Positions 9,822 to 18,932 of a stretch of DNA of 64,000 bases are shown piece by piece. Position numbers and translations under genes: made by a program. Where the stretch lies: contig NZ_CP012946.1 of NCBI RefSeq assembly GCF_001402875.1, positions 1,962,001 to 2,026,000 of the forward strand. Direction: 5' to 3'. This stretch comes from Blastochloris viridis (GTDB lineage Bacteria; Pseudomonadota; Alphaproteobacteria; Rhizobiales; Xanthobacteraceae). The notes beneath the pieces were generated by a model. The model saw nothing but the letters and a program-made list of their open reading frames with translations, searched no databases and was not told the DNA's origin. Positions within the stretch are counted from its first letter, which is position 1; each line of letters begins with the position of its first letter.

Positions 9822-10469
9822 ATGAGGGTTCCCAACCGAAAGCCGCCAACCAAGGCCGAACTGATCGCGGACGGCGTGGTGCATGGGGTGGGCCTCACGG
9901 CGGGCATGGTCGGCACCCTGGTGTTGTTGATCGTCGCGACGGCGTACGGCGAGGCACGGCATGTCATCGCTGCCGCGGTCTATGCGTTCGGGCTCCTGGC
10001 GATGCTGTCGTGCTCCGCCGCCTATAACCTGCTGCGCGACCACCCGCGACGCGGCATCCTGCGCGGGCTCGACCATTCCGCCATCTATGTGATGATCGCC
10101 GGCAGCTACACCCCATTTCTCACCACCCTCAAGGACGCATGGGTGGTGGGGCTGACCGGCTCGATGTGGGTGCTGGCCGGCATCGGCATCCTGCTCAAGA
10201 TGGCGCTGCCCAATGTCAACGAGGCGGTCTCGATCTCGTTCTATCTGGCGCTGGGCTGGATGGGCATCATCGCGTTCTGGCCGCTGACGGAGACGCTGGG
10301 CCAGACGACATTGACCCTGCTCGCGGTGGGCGGGGTGATCTATTCGGTCGGCGTCATTTTCCACGTCGTGGAAAAGATCCCGTTCAACAACGCGATCTGG
10401 CACACCTTTGTGCTTGGCGCTGCGGTGATCCACTATATTGCGGTCATCCGCACCGTCCGGGCGACCTGA
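9822..10469 (+). CDS. Hemolysin III family (TrhA/PAQR-like) membrane protein
   Basis: A 215-residue protein with seven predicted membrane segments and no signal peptide. PAQR-family marks are LIADGVVHGVGL near residue 10, SAAYNLL with the later DHSAIYVMIAGSYTPF segment, and the C-terminal NAIWHTFVLGAAVIHYIAV, which supplies the conserved histidines thought to bind zinc. Members are linked to membrane-fluidity homeostasis rather than true haemolysis. A GGAGAGG ribosome site is 5 bases before the ATG. It stands alone between unrelated genes. Confidence 0.9.
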   Translation: MRVPNRKPPTKAELIADGVVHGVGLTAGMVGTLVLLIVATAYGEARHVIAAAVYAFGLLAMLSCSAAYNLLRDHPRRGILRGLDHSAIYVMIAGSYTPFLTTLKDAWVVGLTGSMWVLAGIGILLKMALPNVNEAVSISFYLALGWMGIIAFWPLTETLGQTTLTLLAVGGVIYSVGVIFHVVEKIPFNNAIWHTFVLGAAVIHYIAVIRTVRAT

Positions 10470-10623
10470 CACGAATCCGCGCTGCTGTGGACTCAGTGTT
10501 GTTTTCGAATGGCCGAAACAGACTTCCAGATCACGGGTTTTTCGGCGCGATCGTTTCGGATGTCACGACGTGATCGGCCGGCAATCTGGGCGTGGCGGCA
10601 CGCGCGCCAGGTTGGTTCGCGCC

Positions 10624-11847
10624 TCACTTCCGCGCGATCCACTGCACCACCGGCAGCGCCGGGCGCCAGGCGGTGAGGCCGCCGACCGGGCCAGCGCGCT
10701 CGATGGCGATCCGGATCAGGCTGCCACCGACTTTTCCCTGCCAAGCCAACACTATGGCCTCGGTTTCCAGCGTCACGGCATTGACCACCAGCCGGCCGCC
10801 AGGCTTGAGCGCTGCCCACGCCGCCTCGATCACCCCCGCCTCCCCGGCGCCGCCGCCGATGAACACCGCGTCGGGCGCCGGCAGCCCGGCCAGTGCCGCC
10901 GGCGCCGTGCCGAGCTTGAGGTCGAACCGCGGCACCCCCAGCGCCAGCGCGTTGCGCTGGGCGCGGGCCAGACGGCCGGCGCTGGCCTCGATGCCGATGG
11001 CGTGGGTTGCCGGGTGGGCCAGCAGCCACTCGATGCCGATCGAGCCGGCGCCAGCGCCGACATCCCACAGCAACTCGCCGGGGCGCGGGGCGAGGCTGGA
11101 CAGCGTCAATGCCCGCACCTCCCGCTTGGTGAGCTGACCATCGCTCTCGAACAACTCGTCCGGCAGGCCGGCAACCGCCGGCATGATGGTGGCGCCCGCC
11201 GCGGCCTCCGCCTCGATTGCTACCGCTACCGGAGCGTTAATTTCGGTTACATCGAAGCCTGACGCCGTCGTCGTCCGGGTCCGCTCGCGTGGGCCGCCGA
11301 CCGCCTCCAGCACGGTGAGCCGCGAGGGGCCAAAGCCGAGGTCGGCGAGGTAGGCCGCAAGCAGCGCCGGGGCCGCACCGTCCCGCAACAGCACGATCAG
11401 CCGAGCGCCCGGCGCAAGGTGCGGCCTGAGCGTCTCCATCGGCCGGGCGTGGAGGCCGAGTGTCGCGGTTTCCTCTAGCCGCCAGCGCAGCCGTGCCGCC
11501 GCGAGGGCAAAGGTCGAGGGCGCCGGCACCACCACCATTTCCTCCGCCGCCACCGCGCGGGCCAGCGCCGCGCCGGCGCCAAACCAGAACGGATCGCCCG
11601 AGGCCAGCACCGCCACCCGCTCGCCGCGGCGGGCGACCAGCTTGGGGATCGAGGCCGCGAACGGTACCTCCCACTCGAGCTCCGGCTTGCCGAGCGACTT
11701 GACGAGGTCGAGGTGACGGCGGCCGCCGGCCACCAGCTCGGCCGCGTCGAGCAGCGCGCGCGCCGCCGGCGTCAGCCCGTCCAAACCATCCTCATTGACG
11801 CCGATGATGGACAACCACGGTCCCGGCGTGCCATCGCTCGCGCTCAT
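10624..11847 (-). CDS. cobL: Precorrin-6Y C5,15-methyltransferase (decarboxylating) CobL
   Basis: A 407-residue two-domain enzyme of aerobic cobalamin synthesis that methylates C5 and C15 of dihydro-precorrin-6 and removes the acetate carboxyl. The N-terminal tetrapyrrole methylase domain starts at WLSIIGVNEDG; the C-terminal CbiT-like domain has TKREVRALTLSSL and the SAM loop WDVGAGAGSIGIEW. The chosen ATG at 11847 has AGAGG 7 bases upstream and is the last start before the conserved domain. It shares three bases of start codon with divergent cobK in a CATG. An in-frame ATG at 11871 would deepen the overlap. Confidence 0.92.
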   Translation of the reverse strand: MSASDGTPGPWLSIIGVNEDGLDGLTPAARALLDAAELVAGGRRHLDLVKSLGKPELEWEVPFAASIPKLVARRGERVAVLASGDPFWFGAGAALARAVAAEEMVVVPAPSTFALAAARLRWRLEETATLGLHARPMETLRPHLAPGARLIVLLRDGAAPALLAAYLADLGFGPSRLTVLEAVGGPRERTRTTTASGFDVTEINAPVAVAIEAEAAAGATIMPAVAGLPDELFESDGQLTKREVRALTLSSLAPRPGELLWDVGAGAGSIGIEWLLAHPATHAIGIEASAGRLARAQRNALALGVPRFDLKLGTAPAALAGLPAPDAVFIGGGAGEAGVIEAAWAALKPGGRLVVNAVTLETEAIVLAWQGKVGGSLIRIAIERAGPVGGLTAWRPALPVVQWIARK

Positions 11848-12610
11848 GACCCAACCTCTACGCCTTCTCATCCTCGGCGGCTCGACCGAGGCGACCCGGC
11901 TCGCCGCCGCGCTCGCCCAGGATGCCGCCTATGCCGCCACCGTGTCGTTCGCCGGTCGCACCGAGGCCATCGTGCCGCCGCCAGTGCCATATCGCGTCGG
12001 CGGCTTCGGCGGAATCGACGGCCTCGTGCAATATCTCATGTCCGAGCGCATCGACGGCCTGATCGACGCCACCCACCCGTTCGCCGCGCAGATGAAGGCC
12101 CACGCCGTCACCGCCGCCAAGCTGGCCGGCGTGCCGCTGCTCGGGCTCGAGCGGCCGGCCTGGACCGCCGGACCCGGCGACCGCTGGACCGAGGTCGATC
12201 GCATGGACGCCGCGGTCGATGCCCTCGGCGACAAGCGGCGGCGGGTCTTTCTCGGCATCGGCCGGCTGAACCTCCATCTGTTCGCGCGGGCGCCGCAGCA
12301 CGCCTATCTGGTGCGGCTGGTCGACCCGCCGCGCGAGGCGTTGCCGCTGCCCGACGTCGAGGTGGTGGTGGCGCGCGGCCCGTTCCACGACGCCGCCGAC
12401 CGCGCCATGCTGGAGCGGTTTGGCGCCGAGATGGTGGTGACAAAGAACTCCGGTGGCACGGCTGCCGACGCCAAGCTGGTCGCCGCCCGTGCGCTCGGGC
12501 TGCCGGTGGTCATGGTGCGCCGCCCGGCGGTGCCGGAACGGCAGGTGGTGGCGACGGTCGCCGACGCTTTGGGCTGGCTTTCGCGCCTGGCTTCCGAGAC
12601 TCCTGCATAA
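11846..12610 (+). CDS. cobK: Precorrin-6A reductase CobK
   Basis: A 254-residue NADPH-dependent reductase that converts precorrin-6A to dihydro-precorrin-6 (precorrin-6B), the step immediately before CobL. Motifs are LLILGGSTEATRLA right after the start, IDATHPFAAQM near residue 70, and TKNSGG near residue 198, all diagnostic of CobK/CbiJ. The ATG cannot be much further in because the first strand begins at residue 6, so the start codon truly overlaps that of cobL on the other strand. No clear ribosome site is visible. It converges on cobJ, with 12 bases between the stops. Confidence 0.93.
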   Translation: MTQPLRLLILGGSTEATRLAAALAQDAAYAATVSFAGRTEAIVPPPVPYRVGGFGGIDGLVQYLMSERIDGLIDATHPFAAQMKAHAVTAAKLAGVPLLGLERPAWTAGPGDRWTEVDRMDAAVDALGDKRRRVFLGIGRLNLHLFARAPQHAYLVRLVDPPREALPLPDVEVVVARGPFHDAADRAMLERFGAEMVVTKNSGGTAADAKLVAARALGLPVVMVRRPAVPERQVVATVADALGWLSRLASETPA

Positions 12611-12622
12611 CCTGTCGGAACC

Positions 12623-13381
12623 CTATCGTCCCCCTACGCGGCGCGGGGTGTAGACGAACGGCCGCCCGCCCGGCCTTGCCACCAGCCGGGTCTGGGACGA
12701 GCCGACCAGCACCACCGTGCGCATGTCGGCGCGCTCGGCCTCGGCATCGCTGAGTGGCACAATGTCGATGCGCTCGTCCGGCTCGCTCACCGCGTGGGCG
12801 AACACCACCGGCGTCGCGGCCGGGCGAACGCCGCGCAGCAGCTCGAACGCCTGATGGAGCTGCCAGGGCCGTGCCCGCGACAGCGGGTTGTAGAGCGCGA
12901 TGGCGAAATCGGCCTCCGCCGCCAGCAGCAGGCGTCGGGTCACCAGTTCCCACGGCTTGAGGTTGTCGGACAGGTTGATGGCGCAGAAATCGTGACCGAG
13001 CGGAGCGCCGACCCGCGCTGCCGCCGCCAGCATGGCGGTGATGCCGGGCACCACCTCGACGTCGATCTCGCGCCAGGCCGGCTCGCCGCCCTCGATCGCC
13101 TCGAACAGCGCCGCCGCCATGGCGAACACGCCGGGGTCGCCCGACGACACCACCGCAACGCGCCGGCCGGCCGCCGCCAGCGCCAGGGCGTGGCGGGCGC
13201 GGTCGAGCTCCTCGCGATTGTCGGAGCCGTGGCACACCTGCCCGGGCCGTCCCGACACCCGCGCAAGATAGGGGCCGTAGCCGACGAGGTCGGTGGCGTC
13301 GGCGAGCACGGCCGTCGCCTCCGGCGTCACCAGCCGCGCCGCGCCGGGGCCGAGCCCGACCACGACGATACGGCCGGTCAC
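12623..13381 (-). CDS. cobJ: Precorrin-3B C17-methyltransferase CobJ
   Basis: A 252-residue SAM-dependent tetrapyrrole methylase that methylates C17 and contracts the ring of precorrin-3B. The N-terminal VVVGLGPGAARLVTPEA loop, GDPGVFAMAAALFE, and the later YNPLSRARPWQL segment are characteristic. It starts with GTG inside the cobI stop (GTGA, 4-base overlap), so cobH, cobI and cobJ are read as one leftward unit and cobI and cobJ are translationally coupled. Confidence 0.93.
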   Translation of the reverse strand: MTGRIVVVGLGPGAARLVTPEATAVLADATDLVGYGPYLARVSGRPGQVCHGSDNREELDRARHALALAAAGRRVAVVSSGDPGVFAMAAALFEAIEGGEPAWREIDVEVVPGITAMLAAAARVGAPLGHDFCAINLSDNLKPWELVTRRLLLAAEADFAIALYNPLSRARPWQLHQAFELLRGVRPAATPVVFAHAVSEPDERIDIVPLSDAEAERADMRTVVLVGSSQTRLVARPGGRPFVYTPRRVGGR

Positions 13382-14103
13382 GGCCGCCGCCCCTCGCCCG
13401 GCACCAGCACCATGGCGAAATAGGGCGCCTCGTCGTCGTCCTTGTCGGTCAGCGGCATCACCACCTGGTCCGCCATGGTGCCGCGCTCAACATAGATCGC
13501 GCGGTCGAGGAAGCCGGCGATCGACAGCGCCCGGCGCACCTTGGCAAGGTTGCGGCCGATCTTCATCACCACCAGCGCGTCGGCGGTCTCGATCTGGGCG
13601 ATCATGCTGCCCTCGTCCAGCGTCGCCGGCACCACCACCAGCACGTCGTCGCCATAGGTCATCGGCTGGTCGGCCGCGGTCCAGCAGCCGGCCATGCCGG
13701 AAATGCCGGGCACCACCTCGACCTTGGCGCGGTCCTTGAGCCGGCTGTGCAGATGCATGAACGAGCCGTAGAGGAACGGATCGCCCTCGCACAGCACCAC
13801 GACGTCGCGGCCCTCGGCCGCCAGTGCCGCCAGCCGGTCGGCGCTGGCCTGGTAGAACGGCCGCAGCGCCTCGCCATAGGCCGGGTCGTCCGCCGCAATC
13901 TCGGTGGTAACAGGGTATTCAAGCGCCATCTCGGTGGCGCCCGGCTTGAGCATGCCCTCGACGATGGTGCGGGCGTGGCCCGGCCGATCCGGCTTGCGGA
14001 AGAAGGCGACCACGTCGGCCTGCGTGACCAGCCGCGCCGCCTTGAGGCTGATCAGATCGGGATCGCCGGGGCCAAGCCCGACGCCGTAGATGGTTCCGCT
14101 CAT
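13378..14103 (-). CDS. cobI: Precorrin-2 C20-methyltransferase CobI
   Basis: A 241-residue SAM-dependent methylase that converts precorrin-2 to precorrin-3A, committing uroporphyrinoid to corrin synthesis. Family marks are GVGLGPGDPDLISLKAARL at the N-terminus, FFRKPDRPGHAR, and VLCEGDPFLYGSFMHLHSRL in the middle (the SAM-binding GDP turn). It lies 102 bases downstream of cobH and overlaps cobJ by 4 bases. The length is normal and no motif is missing. Confidence 0.93.
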   Translation of the reverse strand: MSGTIYGVGLGPGDPDLISLKAARLVTQADVVAFFRKPDRPGHARTIVEGMLKPGATEMALEYPVTTEIAADDPAYGEALRPFYQASADRLAALAAEGRDVVVLCEGDPFLYGSFMHLHSRLKDRAKVEVVPGISGMAGCWTAADQPMTYGDDVLVVVPATLDEGSMIAQIETADALVVMKIGRNLAKVRRALSIAGFLDRAIYVERGTMADQVVMPLTDKDDDEAPYFAMVLVPGEGRRP

Positions 14104-14205
14104 AGGCCCTGCCCCCTTGCTGTGGCGCCGAACGCGCCGGCCGGTTGCGGGCAGTGCGCGGCCCGCCCGCGATGTTCGACGGCGTTCTGCGAACAGACGC
14201 CCCGG

Positions 14206-14835
14206 CTATTCCCGCTCGCTGGCCAGGGCGTTGACCGCGGCCGCGGTCATGGCGCTGCCGCCGCGTCGCCCGCGCACCACCGCCGCCGGCACCCGGCCGT
14301 CGGCCAGCAGCGCTTCCTTCGATTCGGCGGCGCCGACGAAGCCGACCGGCATGCCGATCACCGCCGCCGGCGGCACGATTCCCGGCTGTGCCAGCATCTC
14401 CAGTAGGCGGAACAGCGCGGTCGGCGCGTTGCCGATCGCCACCACCGCACCGGCGAGATGCGGACGCCACAACTCCAGCGCGGCGGCACTGCGGGTGGTG
14501 CGGAGGTCCTCGGCAAGCCGGGCCACCCGAGCATCGCCGAGCGTGCAAATCACCTCGTTCGCCGCCGGCAACCGGGCGCGGGTGACGCCGTCGGCCACCA
14601 TGCGGGCGTCGCAGAGGATCGGCGCGCCGGCCTTCAACGCCGCCGCGGCCGCGGCCGCAAAACCCCGGACGAACACGATGTCGTCGGCAACCTCCACCAT
14701 GCCGCAGGCATGGATGACCCGCACCGCCACCTTCTCCTCGCCGGCATCGAAACGGTCGAGCCGCGCTTCGGCGCGGATGATGGCGAACGACCTCGCATAG
14801 ATCGCCGCGCCGTCTTTCTCATAGGCGTATGTCAT
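14206..14835 (-). CDS. cobH: Precorrin-8X methylmutase CobH
   Basis: A 209-residue enzyme that moves the C11 methyl to C12, giving hydrogenobyrinate. The catalytic histidine lies in VRVIHACGMVE near residue 42; GFVGAAESKEAL and the C-terminal RRGGSAMTAAAVNAL close the active site in the family. The frame is open far upstream, but the ATG at 14835 gives the exact family start (MTYAYEKDG) and length. It is the first gene of cobHIJ and divergent from cobQ; the tandem palindromes at 14970-14997 sit in the shared promoter region. Confidence 0.93.
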   Translation of the reverse strand: MTYAYEKDGAAIYARSFAIIRAEARLDRFDAGEEKVAVRVIHACGMVEVADDIVFVRGFAAAAAAALKAGAPILCDARMVADGVTRARLPAANEVICTLGDARVARLAEDLRTTRSAAALELWRPHLAGAVVAIGNAPTALFRLLEMLAQPGIVPPAAVIGMPVGFVGAAESKEALLADGRVPAAVVRGRRGGSAMTAAAVNALASERE

Positions 14836-14969
14836 CGGGGCACTTCGATAGGACCGCCACGCCGGCGTCAACCGCGATCGAGGCGCCCGCGGCGCTTGAC
14901 CCACGGAATTTGAATGACCGAATTCGGCGCCGGAATCGCCGCAGCGACAATTCGCGTCAGGCCAATCGC

Positions 14970-14997
14970 GCCAATTCGAATTGTGCCAATTCGAATT
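14970..14997. promoter_or_regulatory. Tandem palindromic repeat between cobH and cobQ, putative operator
   Basis: GCCAATTCGAATT occurs at 14970-14982 and again at 14985-14997, a 15-base period. Each copy contains the perfect palindrome AATTCGAATT. Both stand out as AT-rich sites in a GC-rich stretch and lie in the divergent cobH/cobQ promoter region. This is the architecture of a repressor or activator site; no regulator can be named. No B12 riboswitch was recognised in the same region. Confidence 0.45.
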
Positions 14998-15103
14998 CCG
15001 CATGGTGTCCGGTCGCTGCACAGTTAAGCTCCGCGTATAAGAAGCCGCCACGGCCGACAGCGGGTCGGCCGGCGGCAAGGCGATGGTTGGGGGAGCGAGG
15101 TCG

Positions 15104-16660
15104 ATGGCTGCGCGGGTTCTCATGTTCCAGGGCACTGGCTCCGACGTCGGCAAATCGCTGCTAGTGGCTGGGCTCGCCCGCCTGTTCGCCCGCCGCGGCG
15201 TCACGGTCCGGCCGTTCAAGCCGCAGAACATGTCCAACAACGCCGCGGTGACCGCTGACGGCGGCGAGATCGGCCGCTCGCAGGCGCTGCAGGCACGGGC
15301 GGCGTTGGCGCTGACCTCGGTGCACATGAACCCGGTGCTGCTCAAGCCGCAGGGCGGGAACGGCGCGCAGATCGTGGTGCAGGGCAAGGTGTGGGGCGAA
15401 GCCTCGCCCCGCGACTATCAGGCGGCCAAGAAGACGCTGATGCCCTACGTGCTGGACAGCTTCGACAGGTTGAAGGCGGAAGCCGACCTCGTGCTGGTCG
15501 AGGGCGCCGGCGCCGCCGGCGAAATCAACCTGCGCGCCAACGACATCGCCAATATGGGGTTCGCCCAGGCGGCCCAAGTCCCGGTGGTGCTGGTGGGCGA
15601 CATCGACCGCGGCGGCGTCATCGCCAGCCTGGTCGGCACCCGCGCCGTGCTGACGCGGGACGACGCCCGCCTCATCGCCGGTTTCATCGTCAACAAGATG
15701 CGCGGCGACCCCGGCTTGTTCGCCGACGGCATGGCGTTTGTCGCCGCCCATACCGGCTGGGCGCCGGTCGGGCTGGTGCCGTTCTTCGATGCCGCCCACA
15801 AGCTGCCGGCCGAGGACGCCATGAGCCTGCTCGGCTCGGCCGAGCCCGGCCGCACCCGTGCCGCCTGGGTCACCGCTGGGCCGCTGACACCGGCGGGCCT
15901 TTCCGCCGACCCGTCCGCCGGCCTGGCCGGCGCGGCGGCCGCCCTGGGCCGGCGACTGCGGGTGGTGGCGCCGGTGCTGCCGAACATCGCCAACTTCGAC
16001 GACCTCGACCCGCTGAAGCTCGAACCGGCGGTCGAGTTGATCCTGCTGCACGACGGTGCGCCGCTACCGGTCGACGCCGATTTCGTGGTGTTGCCCGGCT
16101 CGAAGGCGACCATCGCCGACCTCGCCGTCCTGCGGGCAGCCGGCTGGGACGCCGACCTCATCGCCTACGCCCGCCGCGGCGGGCGCATCCTCGGCCTGTG
16201 CGGCGGCTACCAGATGCTGGGCCACACCGTATCCGACCCCGATGGCGTCGAGGGCGTGCGCGCCAACGTGCCGGGGCTCGGCCTGCTCGACATCGACACC
16301 GTGCTGACCTCCGACAAGACGCTGGCGGCGGCGGCGGGCGAAACGATCGCCGACGGCGTGCCGTTCGCCGGCTACGAGATGCACATGGGCCGCTCGGCCG
16401 GCCCGGCAACGACGCGACCGATGGTGCGGCTGAAGGACGGCCGCGTCGACGGCGCCACCTCCCCGGACGGCCGCATCGCCGGCTGCTACGTCCACGGCCT
16501 GTTCGCCGACAATCGCCAGCGTGCCGCCTGGCTCGCCCGGCTCGACGCCCCGCCGAGCGGACTGGACTACGACGCCACCGTCGATGCCACGCTCGATGCG
16601 TTGGCCGACCACCTCGCCGCCCATCTCGACATCGACATGCTGCTGCACCTGGCGCACTGA
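15104..16660 (+). CDS. cobQ: Cobyric acid synthase CobQ
   Basis: A 518-residue ATP- and glutamine-dependent amidotransferase that amidates carboxylates b, d, e and g of adenosyl-cobyrinic diamide. The synthetase domain begins with the P-loop-like GTGSDVGKS at residues 10-18 and [11 protein letters not shown]; the glutaminase domain has the nucleophile cysteine in [11 protein letters not shown] and a C-terminal GCYVHGLF histidine. The ATG at 15104 has GGGGGAG 8 bases upstream and starts directly before the domain; an in-frame ATG at 15083 is the alternative. It is transcribed away from cobHIJ. Confidence 0.93.
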   Translation: MAARVLMFQGTGSDVGKSLLVAGLARLFARRGVTVRPFKPQNMSNNAAVTADGGEIGRSQALQARAALALTSVHMNPVLLKPQGGNGAQIVVQGKVWGEASPRDYQAAKKTLMPYVLDSFDRLKAEADLVLVEGAGAAGEINLRANDIANMGFAQAAQVPVVLVGDIDRGGVIASLVGTRAVLTRDDARLIAGFIVNKMRGDPGLFADGMAFVAAHTGWAPVGLVPFFDAAHKLPAEDAMSLLGSAEPGRTRAAWVTAGPLTPAGLSADPSAGLAGAAAALGRRLRVVAPVLPNIANFDDLDPLKLEPAVELILLHDGAPLPVDADFVVLPGSKATIADLAVLRAAGWDADLIAYARRGGRILGLCGGYQMLGHTVSDPDGVEGVRANVPGLGLLDIDTVLTSDKTLAAAAGETIADGVPFAGYEMHMGRSAGPATTRPMVRLKDGRVDGATSPDGRIAGCYVHGLFADNRQRAAWLARLDAPPSGLDYDATVDATLDALADHLAAHLDIDMLLHLAH

Positions 16661-16684
16661 TAAAAAGCGCCCGGACAGGCCGCG

Positions 16685-17365
16685 CTACCGGAAATCCTCG
16701 ACATAGGTCATGACGAGGTAGAGCACCGCCTCGGCCGAGGCGAGGTTCTTGTAGCGGTGCGGCACGTCGGCCTCGAACAGCACGGCGTCGCCCTCGCTCA
16801 GCACCACCGGCGGCTCGCGGCCGGACACGATCTCGACCGTGCCCTGCAACACCACCAGGTTCTCCCGCGTGCCGGCAACGTGCGCCTCGGCGTGCTCGAC
16901 GTGGCGCGGCGCCAGCCGCAGCTCGTAGAACTCGAACCGCCGCTCGGCGTCGAACGGAAACAGCGCGCGCGAGGTGAAGCGGCCCTCACTCGAAGACAGG
17001 ATCTTGGAGTCGTCCCGGCGCATCACCACCACCGGGGCCGGACCCTGCGCCGCCGTCAGCGCCGCGAACGGCATCGCCAGCGCGTTGGCGACCTTCCACA
17101 GGATCTTGATGGTCGGCACGCTCTTGCCGGTCTCGATCTGACCCAGCATCGCGCGGCTGACGCCGGACAGATGCGCGAGCCGTTCAAGCGACAGGCCGCG
17201 GCGGGTGCGGATGCGGCGCAGGTTGGCGCCGACGATCACCGCAAGACCGTCGAACTCGTCCTCCGACGGGGTGTGCACCGGTCTATGGCCGTTGGCGGCC
17301 AGGCTCGCGGAAGCCGTCGGCGGCGGCGCCGCTTCCGCATCCGATGACATGAACTCATCCCGCAT
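16685..17365 (-). CDS. XRE-family regulator with C-terminal cupin sensor domain
   Basis: A 226-residue DNA-binding protein. After about 40 low-complexity residues comes a helix-turn-helix (LRRIRTRRGLSLERLAHLSG, then SRAMLGQIETGKS, near residues 49-82) and a C-terminal cupin barrel (residues about 145-220, with a HVEHAEAHVAGTREN metal or ligand loop). Such regulators commonly control amino-acid, polyamine or sulfur metabolism genes; the ligand is unknown here. ATG at 17365 or 17350 could start it. It converges on cobQ with 24 bases between stops. Confidence 0.87.
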   Translation of the reverse strand: MRDEFMSSDAEAAPPPTASASLAANGHRPVHTPSEDEFDGLAVIVGANLRRIRTRRGLSLERLAHLSGVSRAMLGQIETGKSVPTIKILWKVANALAMPFAALTAAQGPAPVVVMRRDDSKILSSSEGRFTSRALFPFDAERRFEFYELRLAPRHVEHAEAHVAGTRENLVVLQGTVEIVSGREPPVVLSEGDAVLFEADVPHRYKNLASAEAVLYLVMTYVEDFR

Positions 17366-17561
17366 GGACGCGGTCCGACCCTGCGACCGGAACCGAAACC
17401 GGCATCAGCACCATCATCATCATCGGCACCCACATCACGTTGGTCGGCGCCGGCGCCGCGGTCACGGCGCTATCATCGCGCTTGGTCTGGCGCTGGGCGC
17501 GGTAGGCCGCGAGGTCGATCACGGCGGCGGTCAATGCGGTGGTTTCGGTCGGTGTCAACAT
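17355..17561 (-). CDS. Possible small hypothetical protein upstream of the XRE-cupin gene
   Basis: A 68-residue frame starting MLTPTETTALTAAVID. It contains IDLAAYRAQRQ, a phrase seen in short alphaproteobacterial proteins, and a Met- and Val-rich hydrophobic run (MWVPMMMMVLMPVSVPV) near the C-terminus that could insert in a membrane. Its stop overlaps the start of the XRE-cupin gene if that gene begins at 17365. The ribosome site is weak (GGA 12 bases upstream). No function can be offered. Confidence 0.33.
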   Translation of the reverse strand: MLTPTETTALTAAVIDLAAYRAQRQTKRDDSAVTAAPAPTNVMWVPMMMMVLMPVSVPVAGSDRVHAG

Positions 17562-18044
17562 GACGGAATTTTTCCAGGAAATCGGACCCACCCGCAAGAG
17601 AAGCGAAATTCAATCTAGAGCTATCTTGCAGCGTTTCATTCTCGACCGCCGTCGCACCGAAAACGGTTCATTCCTTCGTTCCAGGATGGAACAGCGCAGC
17701 ACCGCGCCGGCGCCTGCGACCGTGCGCGAGCGGACGACCGCAACCGGAATCGGCGCCAAACTGCGATGGCGTGCGGATGCCGATGCGGCCGGGTCAATCA
17801 GGCCGCTTGGCTTCCGGTTGATCACGTCATGCCCGGAAGCGCGCTCGCCGAAACGCCGCGTGCGAGCACGGAATTCCGGCGAGCGTCATACGGCGAGGAC
17901 GTGATCCGTCATTCCGTTTCCGGGAGATCCCTTCGGGGTCCCGGAAACAAGTTCGCCGAAAACCCCTTCACAAAGAAGGGGTTTTCCGGCGAACGGAATA
18001 CGGTTCTCCGGCCTGATCAGCCGGAAGCCATATCAGAGGCTTGA
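17562..18044. repeat. Gap rich in palindromes, downstream of cysW
   Basis: About 480 bases without a supportable gene. It holds at least four hairpin-forming palindromes: GCTTCCGG to CCGGAAGC at 17810-17840 (spacer contains TTGATCACGTCAT), GTTTCCGGG to CCCGGAAAC at 17916-17948 with a UUCG-type centre, the bidirectional terminator at 17951-17994, and a short TCCGG / CCGGA pair around 18007-18024 enclosing CCTGATCAG. The TTCCGG...CCGGAA form recurs in other gaps of the window. Confidence 0.6.
17951..17994. terminator. Bidirectional rho-independent terminator
   Basis: The stem AAAACCCCTT / AAGGGGTTTT (17959-17987) with a 7-base loop is extended outward by GTTCGCCG and CGGCGAAC with one bulged base. 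A T-run follows the stem when read from either strand. It lies about 50 bases downstream of the cysW stop and would end the sulfur-uptake operon. Confidence 0.7.
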
Positions 18045-18932
18045 TCAGCCGTGGCGGTGGGTCCGCGCAAGGGCGTCGCTGAATCGCCATTCCAGCAGCG
18101 ACTTGACGACGAGGGTGACGAGCGCGAGCCCGGCCAACAGCGATGCGACCGCGAAGGCGCCGACGAAGGCGTACTCGTTGTAGAGAATCTCCACCTGCAG
18201 CGGCATGGTGTTGGTGAGGCCGCGGATATGGCCCGACACCACCGACACCGCGCCGAACTCGCCCATCGCGCGGGCATTGGCGAGCAGCACGCCGTAGAGC
18301 AGCGCCCACTTCACGTTGGGCAGCGTGACGGTGAGAAACATGCGAAAGCCGGAGGCGCCGAGCGTCAGTGCCGCTTCCTCCTCGGCGGTCCCCTGCTCCT
18401 GCATCAGCGGGATCAGCTCACGGGCGACGAATGGGAAGGTGACGAAGATCGTCGCCAGCACCAAGCCGGGCACGGCGAAGATGATCTTGATGTCGTGGGT
18501 CTGGAGGAAGGCGCCGAACACGCCGTGGGCGCCGAACAGCAGCACGAACACCAGGCCCGACACCACCGGCGACACCGAAAACGGCAGGTCGATGAAGGTG
18601 ACGAGGATGCTCTTGCCGACGAACTCGAACTTGGCGATCGCCCACGCCGCGGCGATGCCGAACACCACGTTCATCGGCACCGCGATCACCGCCACCAACA
18701 GCGTCAGCCGGATCGCAGCCTGGGTGTCGGGATCGGCAAACGAGGCGAAATAGGCGGCAGCGCCGCGGCGCAGCGCCTCGGCGAACACCGCCACCAACGG
18801 CAGCACCAGGAACAACGCCAGGAAGCCGACCGCGGCGGCGATCAGCAGCCAGCGCGTCAGCGGCCTCTCGCCGGTCACCGGCGCGATCTGCGACCGCGAC
18901 GGCACGGGTCCGAACATCGCGCTGTCAGACAT
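18045..18932 (-). CDS. cysW: Sulfate/thiosulfate ABC transporter permease CysW
   Basis: A 295-residue inner-membrane permease with six membrane segments. It carries the binding-protein-dependent transport signature around [19 protein letters not shown], the cytoplasmic EAA loop that docks the ATPase. [20 protein letters not shown] near the C-terminus is the specific CysW phrase. Its start overlaps cysT by 8 bases. It is the last gene of the operon; the ATPase gene cysA, which usually follows, is absent from the window, so the energising subunit must be encoded elsewhere. Confidence 0.93.
   Translation of the reverse strand: MSDSAMFGPVPSRSQIAPVTGERPLTRWLLIAAAVGFLALFLVLPLVAVFAEALRRGAAAYFASFADPDTQAAIRLTLLVAVIAVPMNVVFGIAAAWAIAKFEFVGKSILVTFIDLPFSVSPVVSGLVFVLLFGAHGVFGAFLQTHDIKIIFAVPGLVLATIFVTFPFVARELIPLMQEQGTAEEEAALTLGASGFRMFLTVTLPNVKWALLYGVLLANARAMGEFGAVSVVSGHIRGLTNTMPLQVEILYNEYAFVGAFAVASLLAGLALVTLVVKSLLEWRFSDALARTHRHG

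Noticed and set aside
14836..15103. Cobalamin riboswitch between cobH and cobQ
   Set aside because: The conserved B12-box elements (such as GCCACTG and the AGYCAGGATACC-like box) were not found; only the palindromic repeats stand out.
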